From: an uncultured Collinsella sp.
GTDB taxonomy: Bacteria > Actinomycetota > Coriobacteriia > Coriobacteriales > Coriobacteriaceae
Assembly: GCA_934675795.1 (NCBI GenBank)
Contig: CAKURW010000020.1
Location: forward strand, 1 to 33,214
Direction of reading: 5' to 3'
Length of the DNA: 33,214 nt
Shown in pieces: positions 24,982-32,635 of the stretch. The notes under the pieces were generated by a model. That model was not told the origin of the DNA and did not search any database. It was given only the letters and a program-made list of their open reading frames with translations. Each line of letters starts with the position of its first letter. Position 1 is the stretch's first letter. The translations under genes were made by a program, and so were the position numbers.

Positions 24982-26007
24982 ATGAAACAGTACACGGTTG
25001 CTATTTTGGGCGCGACGGGAGCCGTGGGCACCCAGATGCTCGAGTGCCTCAACGAGCAGGAGTTCCCGGTTGGCAAGCTCAAGCTGCTGGCGAGCGCGCG
25101 TTCTGCGGGCAAGACCGTCGAGTTCCGTGGCGAGCAGATCGTGATCGAAGAGGCTTGCCCCGAGGCCTTTGAGGGCTGCGACATTGTGCTTGGAGCCGCC
25201 GGTGACGATATCGCGAAGGAGCTGCTGCCCGAGGCCGTCAAGCGCGGCGCCGTCGTGGTCGACAACAGCCATGCCTTCCGTATGGATCCCGAGGTACCGC
25301 TGGTCGTGCCCGAGATCAATGCCGACGATATCAAGTGGCATCACGGCCTAATCGCCAACCCCAACTGCGCGACCATCATCGGCCTGGTTCCCACGTGGCC
25401 GCTGCATCAGCTCGCCGGCGTGAAGCGCATGATCGTCTCGACGTATCAGGCGGCTTCGGGTGCCGGCGCTCCCGGCATGGCCGAGCTCGAGGCTCAGCTG
25501 GCCGCCCTGGGCCGCGGCGAGGAGATTCCCGAGCCGCGCGCGTTTGCCGCCCAGCTGGCGAGCAACCTGATTCCGCAGATCGGCGGCGTCAAGGAGGAAG
25601 GCTTTACCTCCGAGGAGATGAAGCTGCAGAACGAGGGCCGTAAGATCATGCACCTGCCCGAGTTGCGCGTGAACTGCACCTGCGTGCGCGTGCCCGTGCT
25701 GCGTTCGCACTCCGAGAGCATTACGCTCGAGTTTGAGCGCGATATTACGGTCGAGGAGGCTCGTGCTGCGCTGGCTGCCGCTCCCGGCGTCAAGCTGGTT
25801 GACGATATGACTGCCGAGGATGCACACGACCGCTTCCCCATGCCGATGGATACGTCCGACCAGGACCTGATTTGGGTCGGCCGCGTGCGTCGCGACATCT
25901 CGAACCCCGAGGCCGCGCGCGGTATCACCTTCTGGTGCTGCGGCGACCAAATCCGTAAGGGCGCGGCAACCAACGCCGTCCAGATCGCCAAGCTGCTCTG
26001 CGAGTAG
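24982..26007 (+). CDS. asd: Aspartate-semialdehyde dehydrogenase
   Basis: A 341-aa NADP-dependent enzyme that reduces aspartyl phosphate made by LysC. The Rossmann motif is GATGAVGTQML; the catalytic cysteine is Cys129 in ANPNCATII; YQAASGAGAPGMAELE and the catalytic histidine in VLRSHSES follow. The start at 24982 has AAAGGGGGAA 5 nt upstream; the frame is open further up but that part covers the terminator. Together with LysC it supplies homoserine for ThrB and ThrC; homoserine dehydrogenase must lie elsewhere. The gene ends 15 bp before the nested palindrome at 26022. Confidence 0.96.
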   Translation: MKQYTVAILGATGAVGTQMLECLNEQEFPVGKLKLLASARSAGKTVEFRGEQIVIEEACPEAFEGCDIVLGAAGDDIAKELLPEAVKRGAVVVDNSHAFRMDPEVPLVVPEINADDIKWHHGLIANPNCATIIGLVPTWPLHQLAGVKRMIVSTYQAASGAGAPGMAELEAQLAALGRGEEIPEPRAFAAQLASNLIPQIGGVKEEGFTSEEMKLQNEGRKIMHLPELRVNCTCVRVPVLRSHSESITLEFERDITVEEARAALAAAPGVKLVDDMTAEDAHDRFPMPMDTSDQDLIWVGRVRRDISNPEAARGITFWCCGDQIRKGAATNAVQIAKLLCE

Positions 26008-26021
26008 CGGTGGACCTGTCC

Positions 26022-26151
26022 GGCGGGGGTCGGGCTTAGTTTTCAGAACGTCCTCGACCATGTGTGGCGCCTTGTCCTGCTCCTTCGGAGCCGCGGACAA
26101 GGCGCCACACTGGTCTGCGGAGTGTTCTGAAAACTAAGCCCGGCCCCCGCC
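26022..26151 (+). repeat. Nested palindromic element, copy 3
   Basis: The outer arms 26022-26049 and 26124-26151 form a 28-bp inverted repeat with a single G-T pair. Inside are GTCCTCGACCAT (26050-26061), a 16-bp inner stem (26062-26077 with 26095-26110), the apex GCTCC-TTC-GGAGC, and TGGTCTGCGGAGT (26111-26123). The stems share no sequence with copies 1 and 2; the internal motifs do. It sits directly behind asd. Confidence 0.9.
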
Positions 26152-26249
26152 TGTGGTGACGCTGCTGCGAGCGGTCTGCGATGGGGCCGTTGTTGGTTGG
26201 GGCCGCTGGGCTGATGTGGGGGGGCACGTGGCTGTTGCGGGCCCTGGTT

Positions 26250-26404
26250 CCGGCGGCGGCCTCGGCGCTTCGCGCCTGCCGCCTTGGGGGACTGTGGGGC
26301 GCGGCCGGCAGCGGCGGCGCGTTGAGCCTGCTGCCTGGGGTGACTGCGGGGCCGTGACGGCAGCCGCGGCGCTGTCGCGCCTGCTGCCTGGGGTGACTGC
26401 GGGG
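26250..26404 (+). repeat. About 52-bp GC-rich tandem repeat, three copies
   Basis: The 26-bp core beginning GCCTGCTGCCTGGGG occurs identically at 26326-26351 and 26379-26404 and in a degraded form at 26274-26299. The period is 52-53 bp, the spacers being GGCAGC/GCGGCG-rich. No coding sense was found in any frame I would trust. Confidence 0.8.
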
Positions 26405-26424
26405 TTGGTACGAATCGGGGTCTT

Positions 26425-26589
26425 ATACTTTCCCGAGAAGTGAACGACCTTATTTGGACCCCCGAAGCATTGGCATATTTTGACCGCTATTTCCTGCGGT
26501 TTTACAGTGCGAATCCTGCGGTTTTGCGGTCTAAAGGTGTGGATGTTCTGGGGCTTCGTTTTTACTCGTTCACTTCTCGGGAAAAGTAT
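26425..26589. repeat. 165-bp palindromic element with 23/24-bp terminal inverted repeats, MITE-like
   Basis: The ends 26425-26447 and 26566-26589 (starting ATACTTTCCCGAG and ending CTCGGGAAAAGTAT) are inverted copies that differ by one inserted base. The interior holds GACCGC/GCGGTC (26482-26487, 26525-26531 region) and TCCTGCGGTTTT twice as a direct repeat (near 26492 and 26514). No reading frame is present. It resembles a short non-autonomous transposon, though no clear target-site duplication could be fixed. Confidence 0.65.
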
Positions 26590-26759
26590 TAGAGCTCAGC
26601 TCGCGGGGGTACCGCCCCGGCGTCGAAGCCCCGCGTCTTCTTCGCTTGATTGGGAAAAACAGCCTCGCTGAAGTAATTGCGAGCCCGTCCGGACGTATCT
26701 GCGGGGGTTGCCTGCACAGTTCGCGGTATTATGTTGCGGAGTTTTGAAAGGAGCCGCTG

Positions 26760-27338
26760 GTGGTCACGACGACGTATGCTTCGCCTTTGGGCGAAATCTT
26801 GCTTGCCGCTGATGGCCGCGGTTTGACAGGGCTTTGGTTTGAGGGGCAGGAGCACTTTGGCTCTACGCTGCTCAAAGAGGATGCGGAGTATGTCGTAGGT
26901 GCCGATGCGGTTTCTGGTACCGGTGGGATGTCTTCGGTGAGTCCGGCAAATGGCGCGGCATCTTCGGTGCTTGAGCGTTCTTGGGCTTGGCTGAATGCTT
27001 ATTTTGCGGGGCAGGAGCCTCGGTTTACGCCGCCGTTGCATATGATTGGCACGGCGTTTCAGCGTGAGGTTTGGTTTGAGCTGCTTTCTATCCCGCGTGG
27101 CGAGGTCGCTACGTATGGTGAGATCGCCCAGCGTGTTGCGGCTCGACATCGTGTACCGGGAAACGAAGCACCCGTTGTGTCTCCCCGTGCCGTGGGGGCC
27201 GCGGTCGCGCGTAATCCCATTTCGATTATCGTGCCGTGCCATCGCGTGGTTGCCGCCGACGGCTCGCTTAACGGATATGCCGGCGGGCTCGATCGCAAGG
27301 AGTGGCTGCTTCGGCTTGAGGGCGCGTACGAGGAGTAA
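26760..27338 (+). CDS. ogt: Methylated-DNA-protein-cysteine methyltransferase
   Basis: A 192-aa DNA repair protein that transfers the alkyl group from O6-alkylguanine to its own cysteine. The active-site motif PCHRV places Cys160; RGEVATYGEIAQRV (helix-turn-helix) and YAGGLDRKEWLLRLEG (C-terminal) are standard. It carries a longer than usual loop at about 46-66 (GADAVSGTGGMSSVSPANGA), and the region RHRVPGNEAPVVSPRAVGAAVARNP also has a small insertion. The start is GTG at 26760, with GAAAGGAG 6 nt upstream. It is a single gene between repeat elements and pseudogene fragments. Confidence 0.93.
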   Translation: MVTTTYASPLGEILLAADGRGLTGLWFEGQEHFGSTLLKEDAEYVVGADAVSGTGGMSSVSPANGAASSVLERSWAWLNAYFAGQEPRFTPPLHMIGTAFQREVWFELLSIPRGEVATYGEIAQRVAARHRVPGNEAPVVSPRAVGAAVARNPISIIVPCHRVVAADGSLNGYAGGLDRKEWLLRLEGAYEE

Positions 27339-27402
27339 CGCTCGAACACTTTGCATAACTAGGACGCCGTTTCCGGTTGAGACCACCTGCTTGGACATCC
27401 AT

Positions 27403-27617
27403 CTACGCCCGCTTCTGCAGGGCGTAGATCGACTTATCCATGTTGAACAGGTAAGCCACGACGCAGACAATAAAGAACTTCGGCAAGTCGCCAAAGCCGA
27501 AGACTTCGCAGCCAATAAGGATCGGCGCGAGCAGCGTATTGGTGGCGCTGCCAAAGACGGCGGCGTATCCCAGCGCGGCGCAAAGCGCGATGGGCATGCC
27601 GAGTTGAGCCTCGTTAT
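27403..27617 (-). pseudogene. C-terminal fragment of a ClC-type chloride channel
   Basis: A truncated frame of about 70 codons: EAQLGMPIALCAALGYAAVFG, then SATNTLLAPILIGCEVFGFG and FFIVCVVAYLFNMDKSIYALQKRA before the stop. This hydrophobic pattern resembles the last membrane helices of ClC-family transporters (family recognition from memory). No start signal or N-terminal portion exists upstream; the frame instead meets the abi fragment near 27615. The missing part is over 300 residues. Confidence 0.55.
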
Positions 27618-27965
27618 GGCGACATCTGGGTAACAGAAAGGCCCGCGTTCCTCAGAGGCAAGATAGGCAATTCTGCTTCTGAGGTAGATCTCAATTCTGT
27701 CGACCGCATCAAACATTAACTGCCGGAGGGCTCGGTCAAATTCATACGTGTAGATGATGGTTTCGAATGTTGTGCCTTCGCGAAAGATGGTAATCCCGGA
27801 CTTGCATTTGGTTTTGCAGGGAAACCAGTAGGCCGACAGTTTGTAGTGGCCGACTTCGACCAAAGCTCGCTCGAGTTCGTTTTGATCAGAGCACTTAAGA
27901 CCCTTGTTTTCTGTCAATAGTGCTATCTGTTCGTTGATGGATATCCGCGACTTCCGGTATTTCAT
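27618..27965 (-). pseudogene. Truncated Abi_2 (AbiD/AbiF) abortive-infection gene, N-terminal part
   Basis: Starting at ATG 27965 (AAGAGGC 6 nt upstream), about 115 codons match the Abi_2 family: ISINEQIALLTENKGLKCSD, LVEVGHYKLSAYWFPCK, FREGTTFETIIYTYEFDRAL and AVDRIEIYLRSRIAYLASEERGPFCY. Full-length members have about 300 residues. After GPFCYPDV the family match ends and the sequence turns into the chloride-channel fragment in another frame. The frame stays open across ogt antisense to 26589, but that tail is accidental. Abi_2 proteins act in phage defence in lactococci; this copy should be dead. Confidence 0.75.
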
Positions 27966-28136
27966 TTAAGCCTCTTGATAGAAAAAGGGCTGGAGTTGCG
28001 CATCGTTGAGAGGCTTTCCAGCTTTAGCAAAACAAACTTATAAGATGCGACGGGCCACGTCAGGATAATTACCGGACGGCCTAGGTGGCGGCTGGTTGAC
28101 TGGCTTAAAACCTAGCGCGTGAAATGACGCTCCATG

Positions 28137-28775
28137 CTATTCGGCGCGCTTGATAGGATGACGAACCACAGTCTTAAGTTTCTCCGGTGCACTTTTGCGT
28201 GGATCGGAGAGATAGATTTCGTGATGGAAACGGGTGTCTGAGAAGTCGGGGACATAGCCCTGCTTGGTCGTGTATTCATTCATAGCGTTTACGGTTGCCG
28301 GTTCGTTGTCGTAGGGCCCGGTGTGCATGCATTGAACGCAGAGACCCTCGTCAACTTTAAACAGCTCGACGGCAGAAAAGTCCAGTTTCTTTTTGGTCGT
28401 GGCTTCCGCGACTGCCCAGTCAAAGTCATCTAGGGTGACGAAATCGGGCAGGCGGATGCACGAGATAAAGTTGAAATCGTCCTTGCGTACATAATCGATG
28501 TCGCCGCTCGGGGAGTCTTGCCACCAGAATCCCTCGAGCGGCGGTACTACAAAGTCGAAATAGCCCTCGATACTCCTTGAGCCTTTCTTCGACATCTTGA
28601 CGGTATAGGCGATGCCGTAAAGCAGCGGCAGGGCGTTTTGATACTCGCCACCTTCGGTATTTGGGTCGCCCTTTCCGCGAACGGCAACGTAGCTCATAGG
28701 CGGGACAGTTACGATACTCGGCTTGCTTGCAGGTTTGTAGAGCTCCTTGCATTCCTTCTTAAAGTCGAACGCCAT
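28137..28775 (-). CDS. GyrI-like small-molecule-binding domain protein
   Basis: A 212-aa stand-alone GyrI-like protein. The family shows in VTVPPMSYVAVRGKGDPN, LPLLYGIAYTVKM, GYFDFVVPPLEGFWW, VELFKVDEGLCVQCMHTGPYDNEPATVNAM and GYVPDFSDTRFHHEIYLSDPRKSAPEKLKTVVRHPI, the last typical of the long single-domain branch. The gene has AAGGCGG 6 nt before the ATG. Members bind hydrophobic compounds; some hydrolyse them, and E. coli GyrI (SbmC) protects gyrase and is SOS-controlled. A LexA-like box stands 57 bp upstream (28832-28845), overlapping a TATGAT promoter, which supports damage-induced expression here as well. Confidence 0.85.
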   Translation of the reverse strand: MAFDFKKECKELYKPASKPSIVTVPPMSYVAVRGKGDPNTEGGEYQNALPLLYGIAYTVKMSKKGSRSIEGYFDFVVPPLEGFWWQDSPSGDIDYVRKDDFNFISCIRLPDFVTLDDFDWAVAEATTKKKLDFSAVELFKVDEGLCVQCMHTGPYDNEPATVNAMNEYTTKQGYVPDFSDTRFHHEIYLSDPRKSAPEKLKTVVRHPIKRAE

Positions 28776-28831
28776 GTTGGCCGCCTTTCTGCGTATTGGC
28801 CTGCTTAGATAACGGAATCATATCATAGAAA

Positions 28832-28845
28832 CGAACAGTTGTTCG
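28832..28845 (-). promoter_or_regulatory. LexA-type SOS box upstream of the GyrI-like gene
   Basis: CGAACAGTTGTTCG is a perfect CGAAC-N4-GTTCG palindrome, the LexA box of Gram-positive and actinobacterial genomes. On the minus strand two overlapping TATGAT boxes follow within 10 bp, so LexA would occlude the promoter. No plus-strand gene begins close enough to be the better target. Confidence 0.7.
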
Positions 28846-28957
28846 AATGATTTTGCTGACAGATAGAGATGCGTGCGTTGTGTTTGGCGGTCGGCCTGAC
28901 CCCGTCGATGATTTCTCTGCCTTCCCGGCGCCTCATCTATGGCTGTCGTTTCCCCAT

Positions 28958-28996
28958 ATAAAACCTGCCAAAATGAACCTGTCCCTTTTTGGTCGG
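28958..28996 (-). repeat. GGGACAG-loop hairpin, copy 2; left inverted repeat of the ABC cassette
   Basis: Bases 28958-28992 reappear inverted at 32524-32558 with one mismatch in 35. On the minus strand the core is CCAAAA-AGGGACAGGTTCA-TTTTGG, the same 13-nt loop type as at 14384-14396; the outer arm is damaged (GA opposite CA). It stands between the SOS box and the ABC ATPase gene, possibly in its leader. Confidence 0.8.
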
Positions 28997-29046
28997 CGTG
29001 AAATGGGTAATACTAAAGAGTTATCCGACCAGATGGGAACCGATCG

Positions 29047-29748
29047 ATGGCCTATATCGAATTCAAAGACGTCATCAAAGCATATGGCGAGGGCGATGCC
29101 CGCATCCATGCGCTCGACGGCGCGAGCTTTACCGTTGAGCGCGGCGAGCTCGCCATTATCCTGGGCGCTTCGGGCGCCGGCAAGACTACGGCGCTCAACA
29201 TCCTAGGCGGCATGGATACGGTAACCTCCGGCTCCGTGACAGTGGACGGGCGCGACGTGAGCTCTGCCAACGAGGCACAGCTCGTGGAATACCGCCGCGC
29301 CGACGTCGGCTTTGTCTTTCAGTTCTACAATCTGGTCCCCAACCTGACAGCGCTCGAAAACGTCGAGCTCGCGGCGCAAATCTGCCCCGATTCGCTCGAT
29401 GCCGAGCAAACGCTTCGCCAGGTTGGCCTGGGCGAGCGCCTGGGCAACTTTCCGGCACAGCTTTCGGGCGGCGAGCAGCAGCGCGTGTCCATCGCCCGCG
29501 CACTGGCAAAGAACCCCAAGCTTCTTTTATGCGACGAGCCCACGGGCGCGCTCGACTATAAAACCGGCAAGCAGATCTTGCAGCTGCTGCAGGATACCTG
29601 CCGCAAGCAGGGCATTACGGTCATCATCATCACGCACAACTCCGCGCTGGCGCCCATGGCCGATCGCCTGATCCGCTTTAAGAGCGGCCGCGTGGAGAGC
29701 GAGACGGTTCAGCAAAATCCCGTGCCGATTGAGACGATCGAGTGGTAG
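29047..29748 (+). CDS. ABC transporter ATP-binding protein (MacB/LolD type)
   Basis: A 233-aa ATPase of the MacB/LolD/BceA class. Walker A is GASGAGKTT, the Q-loop lies in [21 protein letters not shown] (typical of this class), the signature is LSGGEQQR, Walker B with the LDE variation is [12 protein letters not shown], and the switch histidine is in ITHN. The ribosome site before 29047 is weak (TGGGA). The permease gene starts 5 bp behind the stop, so both form one transporter. MacB-type systems work by mechanotransmission, moving peptides, lipoproteins or antibiotics; the substrate is unknown. No two-component genes of the Bce type are adjacent. Confidence 0.93.
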   Translation: MAYIEFKDVIKAYGEGDARIHALDGASFTVERGELAIILGASGAGKTTALNILGGMDTVTSGSVTVDGRDVSSANEAQLVEYRRADVGFVFQFYNLVPNLTALENVELAAQICPDSLDAEQTLRQVGLGERLGNFPAQLSGGEQQRVSIARALAKNPKLLLCDEPTGALDYKTGKQILQLLQDTCRKQGITVIIITHNSALAPMADRLIRFKSGRVESETVQQNPVPIETIEW

Positions 29749-29753
29749 CGCCC

Positions 29754-32519
29754 ATGGACCAGGACCGCCAAAACAGCCAAAACCACGATACGGAGCACGC
29801 GGGTCGCGACCGGGAGTTCGCGACCTACCGCACGGCCCAAAGCTCAAACGATATGGTGCCGACGGTGTTTCGCCGTGGCATCTACCGCACAATCCGCGGC
29901 AGCCTCAAACGCTTCTTGTCTATCGTGGTCATCACCGCGCTTGGCGTGAGCGTGATGTGCGGTCTTAAGGCAGGCTGCGAAGATTTGCGCGATTCGGTCG
30001 ACGCCTATTTTGACCAGCAGAATGTCTATGACATTAACGTGCAGTCGACCTATGGCCTTACGCGCGACGATCTTGCGGCTATCCAAGAGGTCGACGGCGT
30101 CGAGACGGCCGAGGGTATCTACACCGAGACCGCCTACACCGCCGTGGGCACAACGCGCGAGCGCGTGGTCGTGCAGAGTCTTTCCAAGGAGAATATCGAT
30201 CAACCGGTGCTGGTGAGCGGCGATTTGCCCGAGAGCGCCGGTGAGGTCGCGGTGACTTCGAAGTTCCTGAAGGCTTCGGGCAAAAAGCTCGGCGATACGG
30301 TGAGCTTTGCCGCCAACGATGCGAGCTCATCGAACCAAAGCGCCAAGGACCAGTTTTCCGATGGGGACTACACCATCACGGCCGAGGTCCTCGATTCCAC
30401 CGACGTGAGCTCTGACTCGACAGTCAATGCCTTTCGCGCTGCTTCGGCTGCGGACTATAAGTTCTATGTGAACGAGGACGCCGCGACATCTTCTTCCTAC
30501 TCCTCGGTCCACGTGATCGTCGAGGGAGCCAAGAGCCTCAACTCCTATTCGGATGCCTACACGACAAAGATCAACGAGGTCAAGGGCAATATCGAGAAGA
30601 TCCGCGAGGAGCGTGAGAAGGCGCGCGCTCAGGAGTTGACGGTCGACACGCCGGCAAGCTTGGATGCGGCCGAGCGCCAGGCGAATATGCTCTTTGGGAT
30701 TGAACAGGGCAACATCGATCGTATGGCCGAGGGCAGTGAGGAGCGCGTCCAGGCTCAGGCCGAGTTGGACCAGCGCCGCGCCGCCGCCGACCAACAGTTT
30801 GCCGATGCCCGCGCCGAGCTCTCTGACCTGGGCGAATGCACCTGGTACATCCAGGATCGCGGCAATATCGCAAGCTACTCGAGCGTCGAGAGCGATAGCT
30901 CGTCAATTGAGGCCATCGCCACGGTGTTCCCGTTCATCTTCTTTATCGTCGCCGTGCTCATCAGTCTCACTACCGCCACGCGTATGGTTGAGGAGGAGCG
31001 TACGCTCATCGGCCTGTATAAGGCGCTCGGTTATTCGCGCGGGCGTATCCTGTCCAAATACGTAGACTACGCACTGTGGGCGTGTCTGATCGGCGGCGTG
31101 CTCGGCAACATCATCGGATTTGTGGGCCTGCCGCTGTTCTTGTTTACGGTGTTCGACGACATGTATTCGCTGCCCCAGATGCTGCTTTCGTACGACATCG
31201 TGTCGTCGATTGTGTCGGTGGCGCTGTTTGCCGTGGGCGTGGTGGGCGCCACGATTGTCGCCTGCCGCCACGAGATGGCCGAGACCCCTGCCTCGCTCAT
31301 GCGCCCCAAGGCCCCGCGCGCTGGCTCGCGCATCTTGCTCGAGCGCATCGGCTTTATCTGGCGCCGCATGGGCTTTTTGAACAAGGTGGCGGCGCGTAAC
31401 CTGTTCCGCTACAAAAAGCGCGCCTTTATGACCATCTTCGGCATCGCGGGTTGCACCGCGCTTGTGATCTGCGGCATGGGTATTCGCGACACGTCGGTCG
31501 CGCTTTCGCCCAAGCAGTACGGTCACATCACACGCTACGATCTGCTGGCGGTCGCCAATCCCGACGATTTTTCGCAGACGTGCGCGGCATTGGATGAGCG
31601 CAGCGCGGCCAATGATTCCAGCGTGACCGTGACTTCGACGCTGCCGATTATGACCGACAACGTCACCTTTACATTTGGCGGCAAGAGCGAGACCGTGCAG
31701 CTGATCGTGGTGCCCGATGACCGCACGAACGACCTGGACGACTACGTGCGTCTCGAGGATGAGTCCAAAGAGCCGCTGTCTTTGCGTGACGGAGACGTGT
31801 ATCTGAGCAAGAGCTCACAGCTGGTGCTGGGGATTCAGCCGGGCGACACGGCGCACGTCCAGGATTCGTCGCTCAATGTCGCCAAGGTCAAAGTCAGCGA
31901 CATTTCGCTTAACTATCTGGGCAACACGCTTTACATGACGCAGGGCACCTATGAGCGCGCGTTTGGCCGAAGCGCACGCCTTAACGGCGTCTTTGTGCTG
32001 CTTAAGGGCTCGTCGGCCGACCAGATTGCGTTTAGCAAGAATCTTAAGAGTGACGGTTGGCTTACGATTTCGAGCACGGCCGAACATTGGCAGAACTACG
32101 AGGCGAACTTTACGATTATCAATTCCGTCGTGGTGCTCGTGACCTTTATGGCGGCGTGCCTATCGTTTGTGGTGGTGTTTACGCTGTCCAACACGAATAT
32201 CTCCGAGCGCGAGCGCGAGCTGGCGACCATCAAGGTGCTGGGCTTCCGCCGTGGCGAGGTGCACCACTACGTCAACAAGGAGACGTTGATCCTCACGGCG
32301 ATTGGCACCGCACTGGGCGTGCCGCTGGGTGGCCTGCTTGCCGAGAGCTTTACGTACATCCTGCAGATGCCGTCGCTGTACTTTGACGTTGAGGTCGAGC
32401 CGCTAAGCTACGTGCTCGCCGTAGTGCTTTCCTTCGGCTTTACGTTTATCGTCAACCTCGCCACCAACCGAACTCTCAATAAGATCGACATGGTCGGCGC
32501 CCTCAAGAGCGCCGAGTAA
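29754..32519 (+). CDS. ABC transporter permease with two FtsX domains
   Basis: A 921-aa permease. A cytoplasmic N-terminus leads to TM1 (RFLSIVVITALGVSVMCGL), a large extracytoplasmic region of about 330 residues with a coiled-coil stretch (IEKIREEREKARAQ, then QAQAELDQRRAAADQ), then an FtsX domain of three helices (FPFIFFIVAVLISLTTATRM; EERTLIGLYKALGYSRGRI) and a fourth helix. A second half repeats the plan: FMTIFGIAGCTALVICG, a smaller outer domain, and a C-terminal FtsX domain (LATIKVLGFRRGEVHHYV). This double architecture fits the long MacB-like permeases of Gram-positive bacteria. The start at 29754 is preferred (ATG, no overlap); GTG at 29742 would overlap the ATPase stop. The substrate is not predictable. 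Confidence 0.93.
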   Translation: MDQDRQNSQNHDTEHAGRDREFATYRTAQSSNDMVPTVFRRGIYRTIRGSLKRFLSIVVITALGVSVMCGLKAGCEDLRDSVDAYFDQQNVYDINVQSTYGLTRDDLAAIQEVDGVETAEGIYTETAYTAVGTTRERVVVQSLSKENIDQPVLVSGDLPESAGEVAVTSKFLKASGKKLGDTVSFAANDASSSNQSAKDQFSDGDYTITAEVLDSTDVSSDSTVNAFRAASAADYKFYVNEDAATSSSYSSVHVIVEGAKSLNSYSDAYTTKINEVKGNIEKIREEREKARAQELTVDTPASLDAAERQANMLFGIEQGNIDRMAEGSEERVQAQAELDQRRAAADQQFADARAELSDLGECTWYIQDRGNIASYSSVESDSSSIEAIATVFPFIFFIVAVLISLTTATRMVEEERTLIGLYKALGYSRGRILSKYVDYALWACLIGGVLGNIIGFVGLPLFLFTVFDDMYSLPQMLLSYDIVSSIVSVALFAVGVVGATIVACRHEMAETPASLMRPKAPRAGSRILLERIGFIWRRMGFLNKVAARNLFRYKKRAFMTIFGIAGCTALVICGMGIRDTSVALSPKQYGHITRYDLLAVANPDDFSQTCAALDERSAANDSSVTVTSTLPIMTDNVTFTFGGKSETVQLIVVPDDRTNDLDDYVRLEDESKEPLSLRDGDVYLSKSSQLVLGIQPGDTAHVQDSSLNVAKVKVSDISLNYLGNTLYMTQGTYERAFGRSARLNGVFVLLKGSSADQIAFSKNLKSDGWLTISSTAEHWQNYEANFTIINSVVVLVTFMAACLSFVVVFTLSNTNISERERELATIKVLGFRRGEVHHYVNKETLILTAIGTALGVPLGGLLAESFTYILQMPSLYFDVEVEPLSYVLAVVLSFGFTFIVNLATNRTLNKIDMVGALKSAE

Positions 32520-32558
32520 CCTGCCAAAAAGGGACAGGTTTATTTTGGCAGGTTTTAT
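32518..32558 (+). repeat. GGGACAG-loop hairpin, copy 3; right inverted repeat of the ABC cassette
   Basis: AACCTGCCAAAA (32518-32529) and TTTTGGCAGGTT (32543-32554) are perfect 12-bp arms around AGGGACAGGTTTA, overlapping the permease stop codon. It is the inverted partner of 28958-28992. It may also serve as terminator, since TTTTAT follows. Confidence 0.85.
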
Positions 32559-32560
32559 CT

Positions 32561-32602
32561 GGGCAAACGCTGGGCAGCCTATAGGTGGCCCAGCGTTTGC
32601 CC
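32561..32602. terminator. Hairpin terminator after the ABC operon
   Basis: GGGCAAACGCTGGGC (32561-32575) and GCCCAGCGTTTGCCC (32588-32602) form a perfect 15-bp stem with a 12-nt loop, followed by CGTTTTG. It lies between the convergent permease and small-protein genes. Confidence 0.8.
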
Positions 32603-32635
32603 CGTTTTGCTGGGGATGTTTGTCGTTCGGTGCTC

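Noticed and set aside
26250..26404. CRISPR-like array
   Set aside because: Only three imperfect units, spacers share sequence, and no cas gene is present.
26589..27620. Continuation of the abi frame to 26589 as one 458-aa protein
   Set aside because: Abi_2 similarity stops near 27620; beyond that it runs through the chloride-channel fragment in the wrong frame and antisense to ogt.
28847..29206. A 119-codon plus-strand frame right behind the LexA box
   Set aside because: It runs out of frame into the ABC ATPase gene, has no ribosome site, and resembles nothing I know; the SOS box fits the minus-strand GyrI-like gene better.
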